Origin: Actinoplanes solisilvae
Lineage (GTDB): Bacteria; Actinomycetota; Actinomycetes; Mycobacteriales; Micromonosporaceae
Assembly (NCBI RefSeq): GCF_003999975.1
Contig: NZ_RJAC01000014.1
Coordinates: 62,001-126,000, forward strand
Direction: 5' to 3'
Length of the DNA: 64,000 nt
Below are positions 40,598 through 49,084 of the stretch, one piece after another (within the stretch, counting starts at the first letter, position 1; each line of letters begins with the position of its first letter). A program made the position numbers and the translations under genes. Below the pieces are notes generated by a model. That model did not search any database. It was not told the DNA's origin and was given only the letters and a program-made list of their open reading frames with translations.

Positions 40598-41714
40598 GAA
40601 CGGCCGCGGCATCGTAGTCATAAAGCCACTCAAGGGCGTTGAACGACCACGCGCGCGAGCCGGCCGCCAGTTCGCGATCGCGGTCGCGCTGGGCGGGCCC
40701 GTCGGGCAGGTGGAAGCGGGTCTTGTTGCCGGCCGACATCTCCTGCAGTCTCGACGTGCGGGGCAATCGCACCTGCTCGTAGCGGTCGAAGGCGTCGGGC
40801 AGCAGCGCGGCGAGGGTGGCGCCGTCCTCGATGGCCTGGGCCGCGCCCTGCGCCATGAACGGCAGCATCGGGTGGGCGGCGTCGCCGAGCAGCGTCACCC
40901 GGCCGACCGACCAGCGGGGCATCGGCGGACGGTCGAACAGCGCCCAGACGTACGTCTCGTCGGCCGCGCTGATGATCTCGCGAACCTGGGGATGCCACCC
41001 GTCGAAGGCGGCCAGCACGTCGGCGATCTCGGCCCGGTCGGTCCACGACTCGCGGGTCCAGCGGTCCTGCTCGACGACCGCCACGAAGTTGACCGACCGC
41101 CGCCCACTGATGAAGTAGTGCACGAAATGCCGCCCCGGCCCCATCCAGATCTGCGCCGTGACCTCGAGATCCAGGTGCCGCAACCTCTCGGCCGGAACCA
41201 CGGCCCGGTACGCCACACAGCCGGTGAAACGAGCCGCGTCGGGCCCGAACAGCAGCCGTCGCACCGTGGAGTGAATCCCATCAGCGCCGACGAGCACATC
41301 GAACCGAGCCCGCAGCCCGTCAGCGAACCGAGCCTCGGTCCCGTCGACGCCGACCAGGCGGTGTCCGAGGTGGATGCGGTCGGGCGGGATCGCGGCGGCC
41401 AGCGCGGCGAGCAGATCGGCGCGGTGCATCTGGTAGTGCGGCGTGGGCGCGGCGATCGGGGCGCGCAGCAGCGTGCGGCCGTCGTCCCAGCGGCGCTGGT
41501 GCCAGGCGAGGGGCTGCACGCCGGTCTCGGCCAGCGCGTCGGCCAGGCCCAGACCGTGCAGCACCCGGGACGCGTTCGGGCTGACCTGCACGCCCGCGCC
41601 GACCTCGGACAGCCGCGGCGACTGCTCGTACACGTGAACGTCGTGACCCGCCCGGAGCAGGCTCACCGCGGCGGCCAGCCCCCCGATGCCCCCGCCGATG
41701 ACCCCTACCGTCAT
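40587..41714 (-). CDS. class A FAD-dependent monooxygenase (salicylate-hydroxylase-like)
   Basis: A 375-residue flavoprotein that hydroxylates an aromatic or similar substrate using NAD(P)H and oxygen. The FAD motifs are GGGIGGLAAAVSLLRAGH (residues 7-24), DVLVGADGIHSTVRR (the DG motif) and VTLLGDAAHPMLPFMAQG (the GD motif). Length and motif spacing match salicylate or 6-hydroxynicotinate hydroxylases. The lipoprotein gene lies 42 bp downstream. The substrate is not identified. Confidence 0.88.
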   Translation of the reverse strand: MTVGVIGGGIGGLAAAVSLLRAGHDVHVYEQSPRLSEVGAGVQVSPNASRVLHGLGLADALAETGVQPLAWHQRRWDDGRTLLRAPIAAPTPHYQMHRADLLAALAAAIPPDRIHLGHRLVGVDGTEARFADGLRARFDVLVGADGIHSTVRRLLFGPDAARFTGCVAYRAVVPAERLRHLDLEVTAQIWMGPGRHFVHYFISGRRSVNFVAVVEQDRWTRESWTDRAEIADVLAAFDGWHPQVREIISAADETYVWALFDRPPMPRWSVGRVTLLGDAAHPMLPFMAQGAAQAIEDGATLAALLPDAFDRYEQVRLPRTSRLQEMSAGNKTRFHLPDGPAQRDRDRELAAGSRAWSFNALEWLYDYDAAAVLDR

Positions 41715-41804
41715 CCTGCCGATGGTTCCACCCCGGCCCGTCGCGATGCTGCCAGGTTGTTGACAGTGCCACGCCTCACAGTGAACGGCCGGCGCCGGGG
41801 TGGC

Positions 41805-41933
41805 TATGGTTGGTGCGGACGCGCAAAAGTCACAGCCCGGTAGGTAGTCCGGGTGGCATCTTTGCTCGTACGAGATGGGGTCCCACCAGGGGCCTCCTCC
41901 CCGGTGCGTCCCTTCCGATCAGTGAAGGGACCC
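41805..41933 (+). promoter_or_regulatory. promoter and structured leader with hidden ribosome site
   Basis: TATGGT (41805-41810) is a plausible -10, giving a leader of about 117 nt. It contains a CCCGG/CCGGG stem (41836-41853) and, just before the start, a perfect 8-bp hairpin GTCCCTTC/GAAGGGAC (41908-41931) whose right arm is the ribosome-binding sequence. Sequestering the site suggests regulation of translation; no known riboswitch class was recognised. Confidence 0.5.
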
Positions 41934-43163
41934 ATGATGTCTGAACCAACCGTGTTGATCGCCGGCGCCGGTCTCGGTGGCCTGAGCCTCGCCCAGGCGC
42001 TGCGGGGCTACGGCATTCCGGTGCGGCTCTTCGAGCGCGACGCCACCCCGTGGGACAGGCCCCAGGGCTACCGGCTGCACCTGGAGGCCGACGCGCTCAA
42101 CGCTCTGCGCGAGGTGCTGTCGCCCGAGCGCCACGCCCTGTTCGAGGCCACCGCCATGCGGACGACCGCGTTCACCACGATCCTCAGCCCCGCCCTGCAG
42201 GTCATCAAGCAGATCCCCACCGGCGACGGCCAGGACGCGGAGCACTGGCCGCAGTACGTCACCGACGAGAACGTGCACCGCAACGTCGACCGCGCCACGC
42301 TGCGGGAGATCCTGCTCGACGGTCTCGAGGAGCACACCCGATTCGGCAAGGAGATCGTCTCGTACGAGTCCACCGACGACGGCGTGACGGTCACCTTCGC
42401 CGACGGGACGACCGACCACGGCGACATTCTCGTCGGCGCCGACGGCATCCGTTCCGCCGTACGCGCTCAGCGCGCCCCGAATTTGCAGATCATGGACGCC
42501 GGGGTGCAGGCGATCTACGGACGCATCCCCTGGGAGGCGGCCGTCGCGGTGCTGCCCGAGGCGGCGTTGCGGGACATCTTCGCGATCGGCATGGACAGCC
42601 GGAAGGTGTTCCTCGGGCTGGGCGCCGTCGACTTCCCCACCGAGCCGTCCACCGCGGCCGTCCGGGCGGCCCGGCCCGGCCTGCTCAAGGCGCGCGGCGA
42701 CTACGTGGTGTGCATCGTCGGCGGTCGCCACGAGCACTTCCCACTGAGCCACGACGAGCTGCGCACCAGGCCGCCGGCTCAACTGCGGGAGGTTGCTCTG
42801 TCGGTGATCGAGGACTGGCCCGAGCAGGCCCGGCACGCCATCGCGGCCGCCGAGCCGGAGTCGTTCTTCAGCGTCGGCATGTACAGCAGCGTGCCGGGAC
42901 GGTTGGAGCGGCACGGCAACGTGACCTTGCTGGGCGACGCGGTGCACGCCATGACGCCGACGCTGGGCCGCGGCGCCAACCTGGCCATGCGTGACGGCGC
43001 CCTGCTGTCGCCCCGGATCAGGAAGATCGCCGACGGCACCGCCACCGTCTCGGCGGCGGTCGCCGCGTACGAGGACGAGATGACCCGGTACGGCTTCGAC
43101 GTCGTCCGTGCATCGGTGTCGATGGGCGAGCAGCGCATGTCGCAGCACCCACTCCCCCGCTGA
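41934..43163 (+). CDS. class A FAD-dependent monooxygenase
   Basis: A 409-residue flavoprotein hydroxylase, divergent from the one at 40587-41714 and only distantly similar. Motifs: IAGAGLGGLSLAQALRGYG for FAD, DILVGADGIRSAVRAQ (DG motif) and VTLLGDAVHAMTPTLGRGAN (GD motif). The N-terminal DRPQGYRLHLEADAL stretch is typical of hydroxylases acting on polyketide-like substrates. It starts at ATG 41934, two bases after a hairpin holding GAAGGGA. Considered as a rifampin monooxygenase but about 60 residues short and without a RAE. Confidence 0.88.
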   Translation: MMSEPTVLIAGAGLGGLSLAQALRGYGIPVRLFERDATPWDRPQGYRLHLEADALNALREVLSPERHALFEATAMRTTAFTTILSPALQVIKQIPTGDGQDAEHWPQYVTDENVHRNVDRATLREILLDGLEEHTRFGKEIVSYESTDDGVTVTFADGTTDHGDILVGADGIRSAVRAQRAPNLQIMDAGVQAIYGRIPWEAAVAVLPEAALRDIFAIGMDSRKVFLGLGAVDFPTEPSTAAVRAARPGLLKARGDYVVCIVGGRHEHFPLSHDELRTRPPAQLREVALSVIEDWPEQARHAIAAAEPESFFSVGMYSSVPGRLERHGNVTLLGDAVHAMTPTLGRGANLAMRDGALLSPRIRKIADGTATVSAAVAAYEDEMTRYGFDVVRASVSMGEQRMSQHPLPR

Positions 43164-43175
43164 CCGGCGACCTTC

Positions 43176-43201
43176 CGCCCCGGCCGTTGACGGCCGGGGC
43201 G
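43176..43201 (+). terminator. strong hairpin terminator
   Basis: Perfect 12-bp arms CGCCCCGGCCGT and ACGGCCGGGGCG with a two-base loop, 13 bp after the monooxygenase stop. No T run follows, as is common in high-GC genomes. Confidence 0.7.
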
Positions 43202-43363
43202 TCAGCGGCCGGGCGTCCGTCTCAGAACGGACCGGGCGGAAAGATCCCTAATCACGATCTCCGCAAATATTGACGCACGTCTTCCCCTGGTGGCTCCAAG
43301 GTGCCTACGTTCCGGGGCGGGCCCGGCCCCACAAGGTGCCGGCACGAACCCGGAGGACAGTCG

Positions 43364-45808
43364 ATGCGAAAAGTCGTAGCGGGATTGCTCGGTCTGGGCT
43401 TGGGCTTGACCCTCAGCCCGGGCGCCGTGGCCACCGCCGCCCCGCCGACCGATGCCTCCTCGGCCGCGAAGGTCCCCTCGGCCGCGAACGGACCCGAGGC
43501 CGGCAGTGACGAACTGGTCAGTGCGCTTGAGAAGAAGCGACGGCTCCTGCGGGAGAAGGCCGTCAGCGACGTCGTCTCGGGCCGGGCGAAGCCGGTGATC
43601 CGCGACGGCAGCACGGTCGTCAAGGTCGGGCAGGCGTCCGGCGGTGGCGCGTTCGGCGGGCAGGCGCGCAACCGGCGCGGCGGCAACGACCACCGCGACC
43701 AGTACGTCGAGCTTGCCCGCGAGAAAACTGACCGGATCTTCGTGATCCTCGCCGAGTTCGGCAACGAGCGTGATCCGCGGTTCCCCGACCAGGACACCGA
43801 TCCGGGCACGGCCGGGCCGCAGCGGTTCGACGGGCCGTTGCACAACCAGATCCCGGCGCCGAACCGGGCGGTCGACAACACGACGGTCTGGCAGGCCGAC
43901 TACAACCGCGCCTACTTCCAGAAGCTCTACTTCGGCCAGGGCCGCAACGTCGAGTCGGTCAAGACCTACTACGAGACGCAGTCGTCCGGGCGCTACAGCG
44001 TCGACGGCACGGTCACCGACTGGGTCAAGGTCAAGTACAACGAGGCCCGGTACGGTCGTTCCGGTGACGATCCCACCGATGCGAACGGTGACGACCCGAA
44101 CGTCTGCTCGAACAACGTCTGCAACACCACGTACGACCTGGTCCGCGACGCGGCGAACCAGTGGGTGGCCGACCAGCTCGCCCGGGGGCGTACGAAGGCC
44201 CAGGTCGTGGCCGAGCTCAAGACCTTCGACCAGTGGGACCGCTACGACTTCGACGCCGACGGCGACTTCAACGAGCCGGACGGCTACCTCGACCACTTCC
44301 AGATCGTGCACTCCGGTGGGGACGAGGCCGACGGGGACCCGTACCAGGGTGAGGACGCGATCTGGAGCCACCGCGCCTTCGCCTACGGTGACGACGAGGG
44401 GGACCGCGGCCCGGCCGGGAACCTGCTGGGCGGCACCGAGGTCGCCGACACCGGCCTGTGGATCGGCGACTACACGATCCAGCCCGAGAACGGTGGACTG
44501 AGCGTATTCGTCCACGAGTACGGTCACGATCTGGGGTTGCCGGACGACTACAACGTGCTCGCGGGCGGGAACAACAACAACGAGTACTGGACGCTGATGG
44601 CGCAGAGCCGCCTCAACGCCAAGGGCGAGCCGCTGGGCACCCGGCCCGGCGATCTCGGCGCGTGGAACAAGCTGCAGCTCGGCTGGCTCGACTACGAGAC
44701 GGTCGTCGCCAAGCAGAAACGCACGCTCACTCTCGGGCCGCAGGAGTACAACAGCGACAAAGCCCAGGCCGCGGTCGTGGTGCTGCCCAAGAAGACGGTC
44801 ACCACGCAGTTCGGCACGCCGTTCAGCGGCAGCCGGCAGTACTTCTCCGGCAACGCCGACGACCTGCGCAACTCGATGACCCGCCAGTTCGACCTCACCG
44901 GCACGACCGCGCCGGCACTGACGTTCAAGGCGCGCTACAACATCGAGGAGGGCTTCGACTATCTGTACGTCCGGGCGTCGCTCGACGGGCAGAAGTGGAC
45001 CGCTCTCGACGGGACCGTCAACGGGCAGCCGTTCATCCGCGACGGCGCGAACCCGCCGCGGCCGGCGATCGGCGGCACCACCGACGACCAGTGGGTGGAC
45101 GTGTCGGTGCCGCTGAGCGCCTACGCGGGCAAGAACGTACAGCTGCAGTTCTACTACCGCACGGACGGCGGGTTCTCGGCCGGCGGCTTCTTCTCCGACA
45201 ACATCCAGGTCGCCGACGGCGGCACGGTGCTGTTCAGCGACGACGCCGAGGGCACGACACCGTGGACGCTGCACGGCTTCACGGTGGTCGGCACGAGCGC
45301 GACGAACCAGTACGACAACTACTACATCGCGGGCCACCGGACGTACGTGTCCTATGACCGCTACCTGAAGACGGGCCCCTACAACTTCGGATTCCTGAAC
45401 ACCAAGCCGGATTGGGTCGAGCACTACTCGTACCAGCAAGGGGTGTTGATCTCGTACTGGGACCGCTCGCAGGTCGACAACGACACCAACTGGCACCCGG
45501 GGGTGGGTCGCAACCTGTATATCGACGCGCACCCGCGGCCGTTCTACCGTCTCGACGGGTTGCCGTTCAGCGCGCGCATCCAGGTCTACGACGCGCCGTT
45601 CGGGCTGCGCAAGGCTGATTCGTTCACGCTGCACATCAACGGCCAGCCCTCGTACGTTCGTGGGCAGCCCGGTCAGCCCCTGTTCGACGACACGCAGAAG
45701 TACTTCTACGAGGAGCTGCCGAACCACGGGGTCAAGCTGCCCGCGGCCGGCGTGAAGATCCGCGTCCTCGAGGAGAACGGCACCTCCGCCAAGATCCGAA
45801 TCTCCTGA
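43364..45808 (+). CDS. secreted M6-family (immune inhibitor A-like) metalloprotease
   Basis: An 814-residue secreted zinc protease. Signal peptide 1-26 (MRKVVAGLLG, cleavage near ATAA), a propeptide-like region to about 120, then the M6 catalytic domain with VHEYGHDLGLPDDYN (His384, Glu385, His388) and the met-turn segment EYWTLMAQSR, and a C-terminal half with MAM/jelly-roll-like strands (FDYLYVRASLDGQKW, SAYAGKNVQLQFYYRTDGG) as in InhA proteases. ATG 43364 follows CGGAGGAC. Immune inhibitor A degrades host or competitor proteins; in a soil actinomycete a nutritional role is likelier. Confidence 0.92.
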   Translation: MRKVVAGLLGLGLGLTLSPGAVATAAPPTDASSAAKVPSAANGPEAGSDELVSALEKKRRLLREKAVSDVVSGRAKPVIRDGSTVVKVGQASGGGAFGGQARNRRGGNDHRDQYVELAREKTDRIFVILAEFGNERDPRFPDQDTDPGTAGPQRFDGPLHNQIPAPNRAVDNTTVWQADYNRAYFQKLYFGQGRNVESVKTYYETQSSGRYSVDGTVTDWVKVKYNEARYGRSGDDPTDANGDDPNVCSNNVCNTTYDLVRDAANQWVADQLARGRTKAQVVAELKTFDQWDRYDFDADGDFNEPDGYLDHFQIVHSGGDEADGDPYQGEDAIWSHRAFAYGDDEGDRGPAGNLLGGTEVADTGLWIGDYTIQPENGGLSVFVHEYGHDLGLPDDYNVLAGGNNNNEYWTLMAQSRLNAKGEPLGTRPGDLGAWNKLQLGWLDYETVVAKQKRTLTLGPQEYNSDKAQAAVVVLPKKTVTTQFGTPFSGSRQYFSGNADDLRNSMTRQFDLTGTTAPALTFKARYNIEEGFDYLYVRASLDGQKWTALDGTVNGQPFIRDGANPPRPAIGGTTDDQWVDVSVPLSAYAGKNVQLQFYYRTDGGFSAGGFFSDNIQVADGGTVLFSDDAEGTTPWTLHGFTVVGTSATNQYDNYYIAGHRTYVSYDRYLKTGPYNFGFLNTKPDWVEHYSYQQGVLISYWDRSQVDNDTNWHPGVGRNLYIDAHPRPFYRLDGLPFSARIQVYDAPFGLRKADSFTLHINGQPSYVRGQPGQPLFDDTQKYFYEELPNHGVKLPAAGVKIRVLEENGTSAKIRIS

Positions 45809-45815
45809 CTCGGGC

Positions 45816-45843
45816 GGCCCGGGACTCTTCGGGGTCCCGGGCC
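45816..45843 (+). terminator. hairpin terminator of the protease gene
   Basis: Perfect 10-bp arms GGCCCGGGAC and GTCCCGGGCC around an 8-base loop containing TTCG, 8 bp after the stop codon. Confidence 0.8.
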
Positions 45844-45908
45844 GATGAGTTTCGTCGAACGAAGCGGTCTGTAGTCACACGCCTTCGACGTTCGACAGGG
45901 AGAACATC

Positions 45909-46490
45909 ATGACCGCTACGTACACCTTCGACGTGTTTTCCAGCCTCGACGGCTTCGGCGCGGCCACCGAGCCGTGGACCGGATACTGGGGCAAGCAGGG
46001 GCCTGAGCTGCTCGAACACCGCCTCGCCCTCTACCGCGAGCCGCAACGCATGGTTCTCGGCGCCAACACGATCCGTGCCTTCATCGGTCTGCTGGCCGAC
46101 GGGACCGAGACCGCGGTGCAGGACCCGTGGGTGACCCGAATGATCCAGACCCCGGCCACGGTCGTGTCGACCACGCTCGAAGGCCCGCTCGACTGGCCGG
46201 ATTCCACCATCGTCAAGGGCGACGCGGTCGACGTCGTCGCGCGGCTCAAGCAGGAGTCCGACGTGCCGCTGCGCTCCCACGGCAGCCTGTCGATGAACCG
46301 CGCGCTGATGGCCGCCGGCCTGGTCGACCGGGTCCAGGTCACCGTCTTCCCGGTCATCACCGGCCGGACCGGCCTCGACCCGATCTTCGCGGGCGCCGCC
46401 GACTTCGACCTCGAACTGCTCGACGCCCGGACCCTCGACGGCCACATCCAGCAGCTCACCTACCGGCCGACCCCGCACCCGGCCGGATAG
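45909..46490 (+). CDS. dihydrofolate-reductase-fold (RibD C-terminal-like) protein
   Basis: A 193-residue reductase of the RibD_C/DHFR-like family, NADPH-dependent by family. The N-terminal TYTFDVFSSLDGFGA, the central VVSTTLEGPLDWPDSTIV and RSHGSLSMNRALMAAGLVDRVQV blocks match YyaP/YwjB-like proteins. ATG 45909 follows CAGGGAGAA. Physiological substrate unknown. Confidence 0.88.
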   Translation: MTATYTFDVFSSLDGFGAATEPWTGYWGKQGPELLEHRLALYREPQRMVLGANTIRAFIGLLADGTETAVQDPWVTRMIQTPATVVSTTLEGPLDWPDSTIVKGDAVDVVARLKQESDVPLRSHGSLSMNRALMAAGLVDRVQVTVFPVITGRTGLDPIFAGAADFDLELLDARTLDGHIQQLTYRPTPHPAG

Positions 46491-46538
46491 CCCATTCAAG
46501 CGATGGATCCCCGGCGCTCCGGGTTCGAAGATCGGCAC

Positions 46539-47213
46539 ATGGGTGTCGTACTGGTCCACGGCGCGTACGCCGACGGGTCGTCCTGGTCGAAGGTCATACC
46601 GGGACTGCAGAGCGCCGGGATCGCCGTCACGTCGGTGCAGAACCCGCTGACCTCGCTGGCCGACGACGTGGCGAGCGTGCGGCGCGTCCTCGACGAGCAG
46701 AAGGAACCGGTGGTGCTGGTCGGCCACTCCTACGGCGGCGCCGTGATCAGCCAGGCCGGCGAGCATCCGCTGGTCAGTTCGCTGGTCTACCTGTCGGCCC
46801 GGGCCCCCGAACCGGACGAGGACTACGGCGCCCTGGCCGCCCGTTTCCCGGCGCCACCGGCCAACGCGGGCCTGATCTATCGCGACGGCTTCGGCTTCCT
46901 CACCGAGGACGCGTTCCTGCACGACTTCGCCAACGGCGTGCCGAAGAGAGAGGCCCGAGTCCTGTACGCCTGCCAGGGCCGCATCGCCGAGGGGCTGTTC
47001 GCGCAGCGCACCACCGTCGCGGCGTGGCAGACCCGGCCCACCCGCTATCTGATCACCACCCAGGACCGGACGACCGCCCCGGAGCTGCAGGCATACGTGG
47101 CCCAGCGCATGGAGGCCCACGTCGAGGAAATCGCCTCCGGCCATCTCTCGATGGTGTCCCACCCCGGGGAGGTCGAGCGATTCATCCTCGGGGCGCTCCG
47201 GGAACTCGCCTAG
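46539..47213 (+). CDS. alpha/beta hydrolase
   Basis: A 224-residue hydrolase with oxyanion segment LVHGAYADGSSW and nucleophile Ser64 in VGHSYGGAV; the late GHLSMVSHP supplies the catalytic His. The size and the short cap match the plant-esterase-like (MES/HNL-type) group. ATG 46539 is chosen because residue 1 then falls just before the first strand; ATG 46503 would add 12 atypical residues. It overlaps the convergent next gene by four bases. Confidence 0.85.
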   Translation: MGVVLVHGAYADGSSWSKVIPGLQSAGIAVTSVQNPLTSLADDVASVRRVLDEQKEPVVLVGHSYGGAVISQAGEHPLVSSLVYLSARAPEPDEDYGALAARFPAPPANAGLIYRDGFGFLTEDAFLHDFANGVPKREARVLYACQGRIAEGLFAQRTTVAAWQTRPTRYLITTQDRTTAPELQAYVAQRMEAHVEEIASGHLSMVSHPGEVERFILGALRELA

Positions 47214-47662
47214 CGGCCCTCTTTGTAGTACTTCATCTCGCCGCCGTGCACCACGAGGGCGTAGATGACGAAGACGTCGAGCGTGATGGCGATGACCGAC
47301 CAGATCGGGTACGCCGGCATGAAGAGCATGTGCAGGGTCGCGTTGATCACCGCCAGGATGACGGCCAGCACTCGCGCCCAGGTCTGCCCGGTCATCAGGC
47401 TGTACCCGCCGAAGACGAGCAGGGCGCCGATGGCCAGCAGGACCCAGCCGTACGCGGTGTAGTCGACGTTGACGACCAGACCGCTCGACCCGACCAGGTA
47501 GAAGTCGTCTCGCATCAGCGCGACCAGACCCTCTATCACGTTGAAGATGCCGCCGGTGAACATGATGACGCCGGCGAACAAGATCCACCCGACCCACCCG
47601 GTCACCGTTTCGCTCTCTCCGCGCTCCGCCGTCCTGACGGCCGGCTCCTGCGTGTGCACCAT
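47210..47662 (-). CDS. four-helix membrane protein (DUF7144-like)
   Basis: A 150-residue membrane protein with four hydrophobic helices and the conserved-looking GWILFAGVIMFTGGIFNVIEG start and AYPIWSVIAITLDVFVIYAL end seen in a widespread actinobacterial family of unknown role. ATG 47662 follows GGGGG. It opens a run of membrane or stress-type genes on this strand. Confidence 0.75.
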   Translation of the reverse strand: MVHTQEPAVRTAERGESETVTGWVGWILFAGVIMFTGGIFNVIEGLVALMRDDFYLVGSSGLVVNVDYTAYGWVLLAIGALLVFGGYSLMTGQTWARVLAVILAVINATLHMLFMPAYPIWSVIAITLDVFVIYALVVHGGEMKYYKEGR

Positions 47663-47767
47663 GATGGCCCCCTGTCGATCCTGCGCCGAAGTCTCAGCAG
47701 TCAAGACTGCCCAGACGGGGCCGCCCCGGATTCATCCGGCCGGGATGACTTCCGCCGGGCGGGCGGC

Positions 47768-49084
47768 TCACGGCGTCCGGGTGAGGGCCAGCCGGCTCAG
47801 CCGGATCCAGTCGACGGCCGGCTTGGCCGCCGGAACGCCGGGGCGGTTCCTCGGCAGCCGCACTCGCAGGGCCCCGGGCACCGTGCCGCAGCGAACCGGG
47901 GTGGGCATCAGCACCGCCTCGCCGTCGATGCCGACCGGGATCTCGGCGACGTCGGCGTCGACCACGACCTCCGGCGCGGTGAACCGGATCAGGCCCCGCC
48001 GGCTGCCGCGGTGCAGAAGTCCGACGGCCTGCCGGGCGTTGGCCACCGAGACGGTCACGACGCCGAGCACGCCGCGGTCGAGCCGGGCCCGGCGCCCGAG
48101 ACCGGCCAGATCGGTCGAGCCGTACGGGCCGTTGCTGACCAGCACCGCCTGCGGCGCCTCGACGGTCGCGTCGTCCACGCGCACCGACAGCCGCGCGCCA
48201 CGATGCCCGGCGAGCTGATCGGGCAGCAGGCTCAGGGTCGTCCGTGTCTTGTCGTCCCGGTACTGCGGGCTGCGCACGATCTCGGCGTACACCCCGAAGG
48301 AGGCGTTGTTGACGAACGTGCGGCCGCCGATCAGGCCGAGGTCGACGCGGGTCTCCACCCCGTCGACCAGGGCCCGCAGGCAGGTGGCGGGGTCCTCGCG
48401 GTCGAGCCCGAGGTCCAGCGCGAAGTGGTTGCGGGTGCCCGCGCTCACCACGACGAACGGCAGATCGTGCTCGGCGGCGATCCCGGCGACCAGGGCCTGC
48501 GTGCCGTCACCACCGGCGACCCCGAGCAGGTCGGCGCCGCACGCGACGGCGTCCCGGGCCAAGGCCGCGACGTCCACCGTGCCCGGGCCGTCGACCAGAG
48601 CGACCTCCGCGCCCAGGGCCTCCGCCTTCGACTGCAGCCCGAACCGGACCACCTTGCCGTCGCCCGAGCGAGGATTCATGACCAGGAAGGGATGCCTCGC
48701 CGGCGGCGCGTCGTAGGTGGCCATACCTGTCGGCTCCTGGTCACCGGCGAGCGCGGCCACGCCCGCGGCCCCGGCGAGCAGGAAGAGCGCCAGCGACAGC
48801 AGCGCGACCCACATGAGCTCGCCCCGGATGTAGAGGACGAGCACGGTCAGCGGGGCGAGGACCAGCAGGGCGGCGGCGCAGGCCCGTACGAGGCCGCGAC
48901 CGGCCAGGAACCAGTAGGCGCTCGCGACGATGACGGCCAGCCCGCCCGCACCGACCAGCCCGATCGACACACCGCGCAGCCCGGCGAACCCCAGCAGGAC
49001 CCCGGCCGACGCGGCGGCGAGCACGAACGCGCCGCGAGCCAGCCATCTCTGCGCGGAGGAAGCGGGCGCCGGAAGCGTGGTCAC
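47768..49084 (-). CDS. diacylglycerol-kinase-like lipid kinase with membrane N-terminus
   Basis: A 438-residue protein. Residues 1-110 contain four membrane helices; residues 130-430 are a DAGK catalytic domain with FLVMNPRSGDGK, GVAGGDGTQALVAG (the GGDGT nucleotide motif), SAGTRNHFALDLGL and VDADVAEIPVGIDGEAV. Such enzymes phosphorylate lipids at the membrane; similar proteins occur in glycolipid pathways. GTG 49084 overlaps the DUF2252 stop by four bases, so the two are coupled. Confidence 0.85.
   Translation of the reverse strand: MTTLPAPASSAQRWLARGAFVLAAASAGVLLGFAGLRGVSIGLVGAGGLAVIVASAYWFLAGRGLVRACAAALLVLAPLTVLVLYIRGELMWVALLSLALFLLAGAAGVAALAGDQEPTGMATYDAPPARHPFLVMNPRSGDGKVVRFGLQSKAEALGAEVALVDGPGTVDVAALARDAVACGADLLGVAGGDGTQALVAGIAAEHDLPFVVVSAGTRNHFALDLGLDREDPATCLRALVDGVETRVDLGLIGGRTFVNNASFGVYAEIVRSPQYRDDKTRTTLSLLPDQLAGHRGARLSVRVDDATVEAPQAVLVSNGPYGSTDLAGLGRRARLDRGVLGVVTVSVANARQAVGLLHRGSRRGLIRFTAPEVVVDADVAEIPVGIDGEAVLMPTPVRCGTVPGALRVRLPRNRPGVPAAKPAVDWIRLSRLALTRTP

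Noticed and set aside
41934..43163. Rifampin monooxygenase
   Set aside because: About 60 residues shorter than that family and no RAE in its leader; left as a general flavin monooxygenase.
43202..45727. 841-codon antisense frame opposite the M6 protease
   Set aside because: The + strand encodes a protease with signal peptide and zinc motif; the antisense frame has no recognisable domain and is typical of GC-rich shadows.
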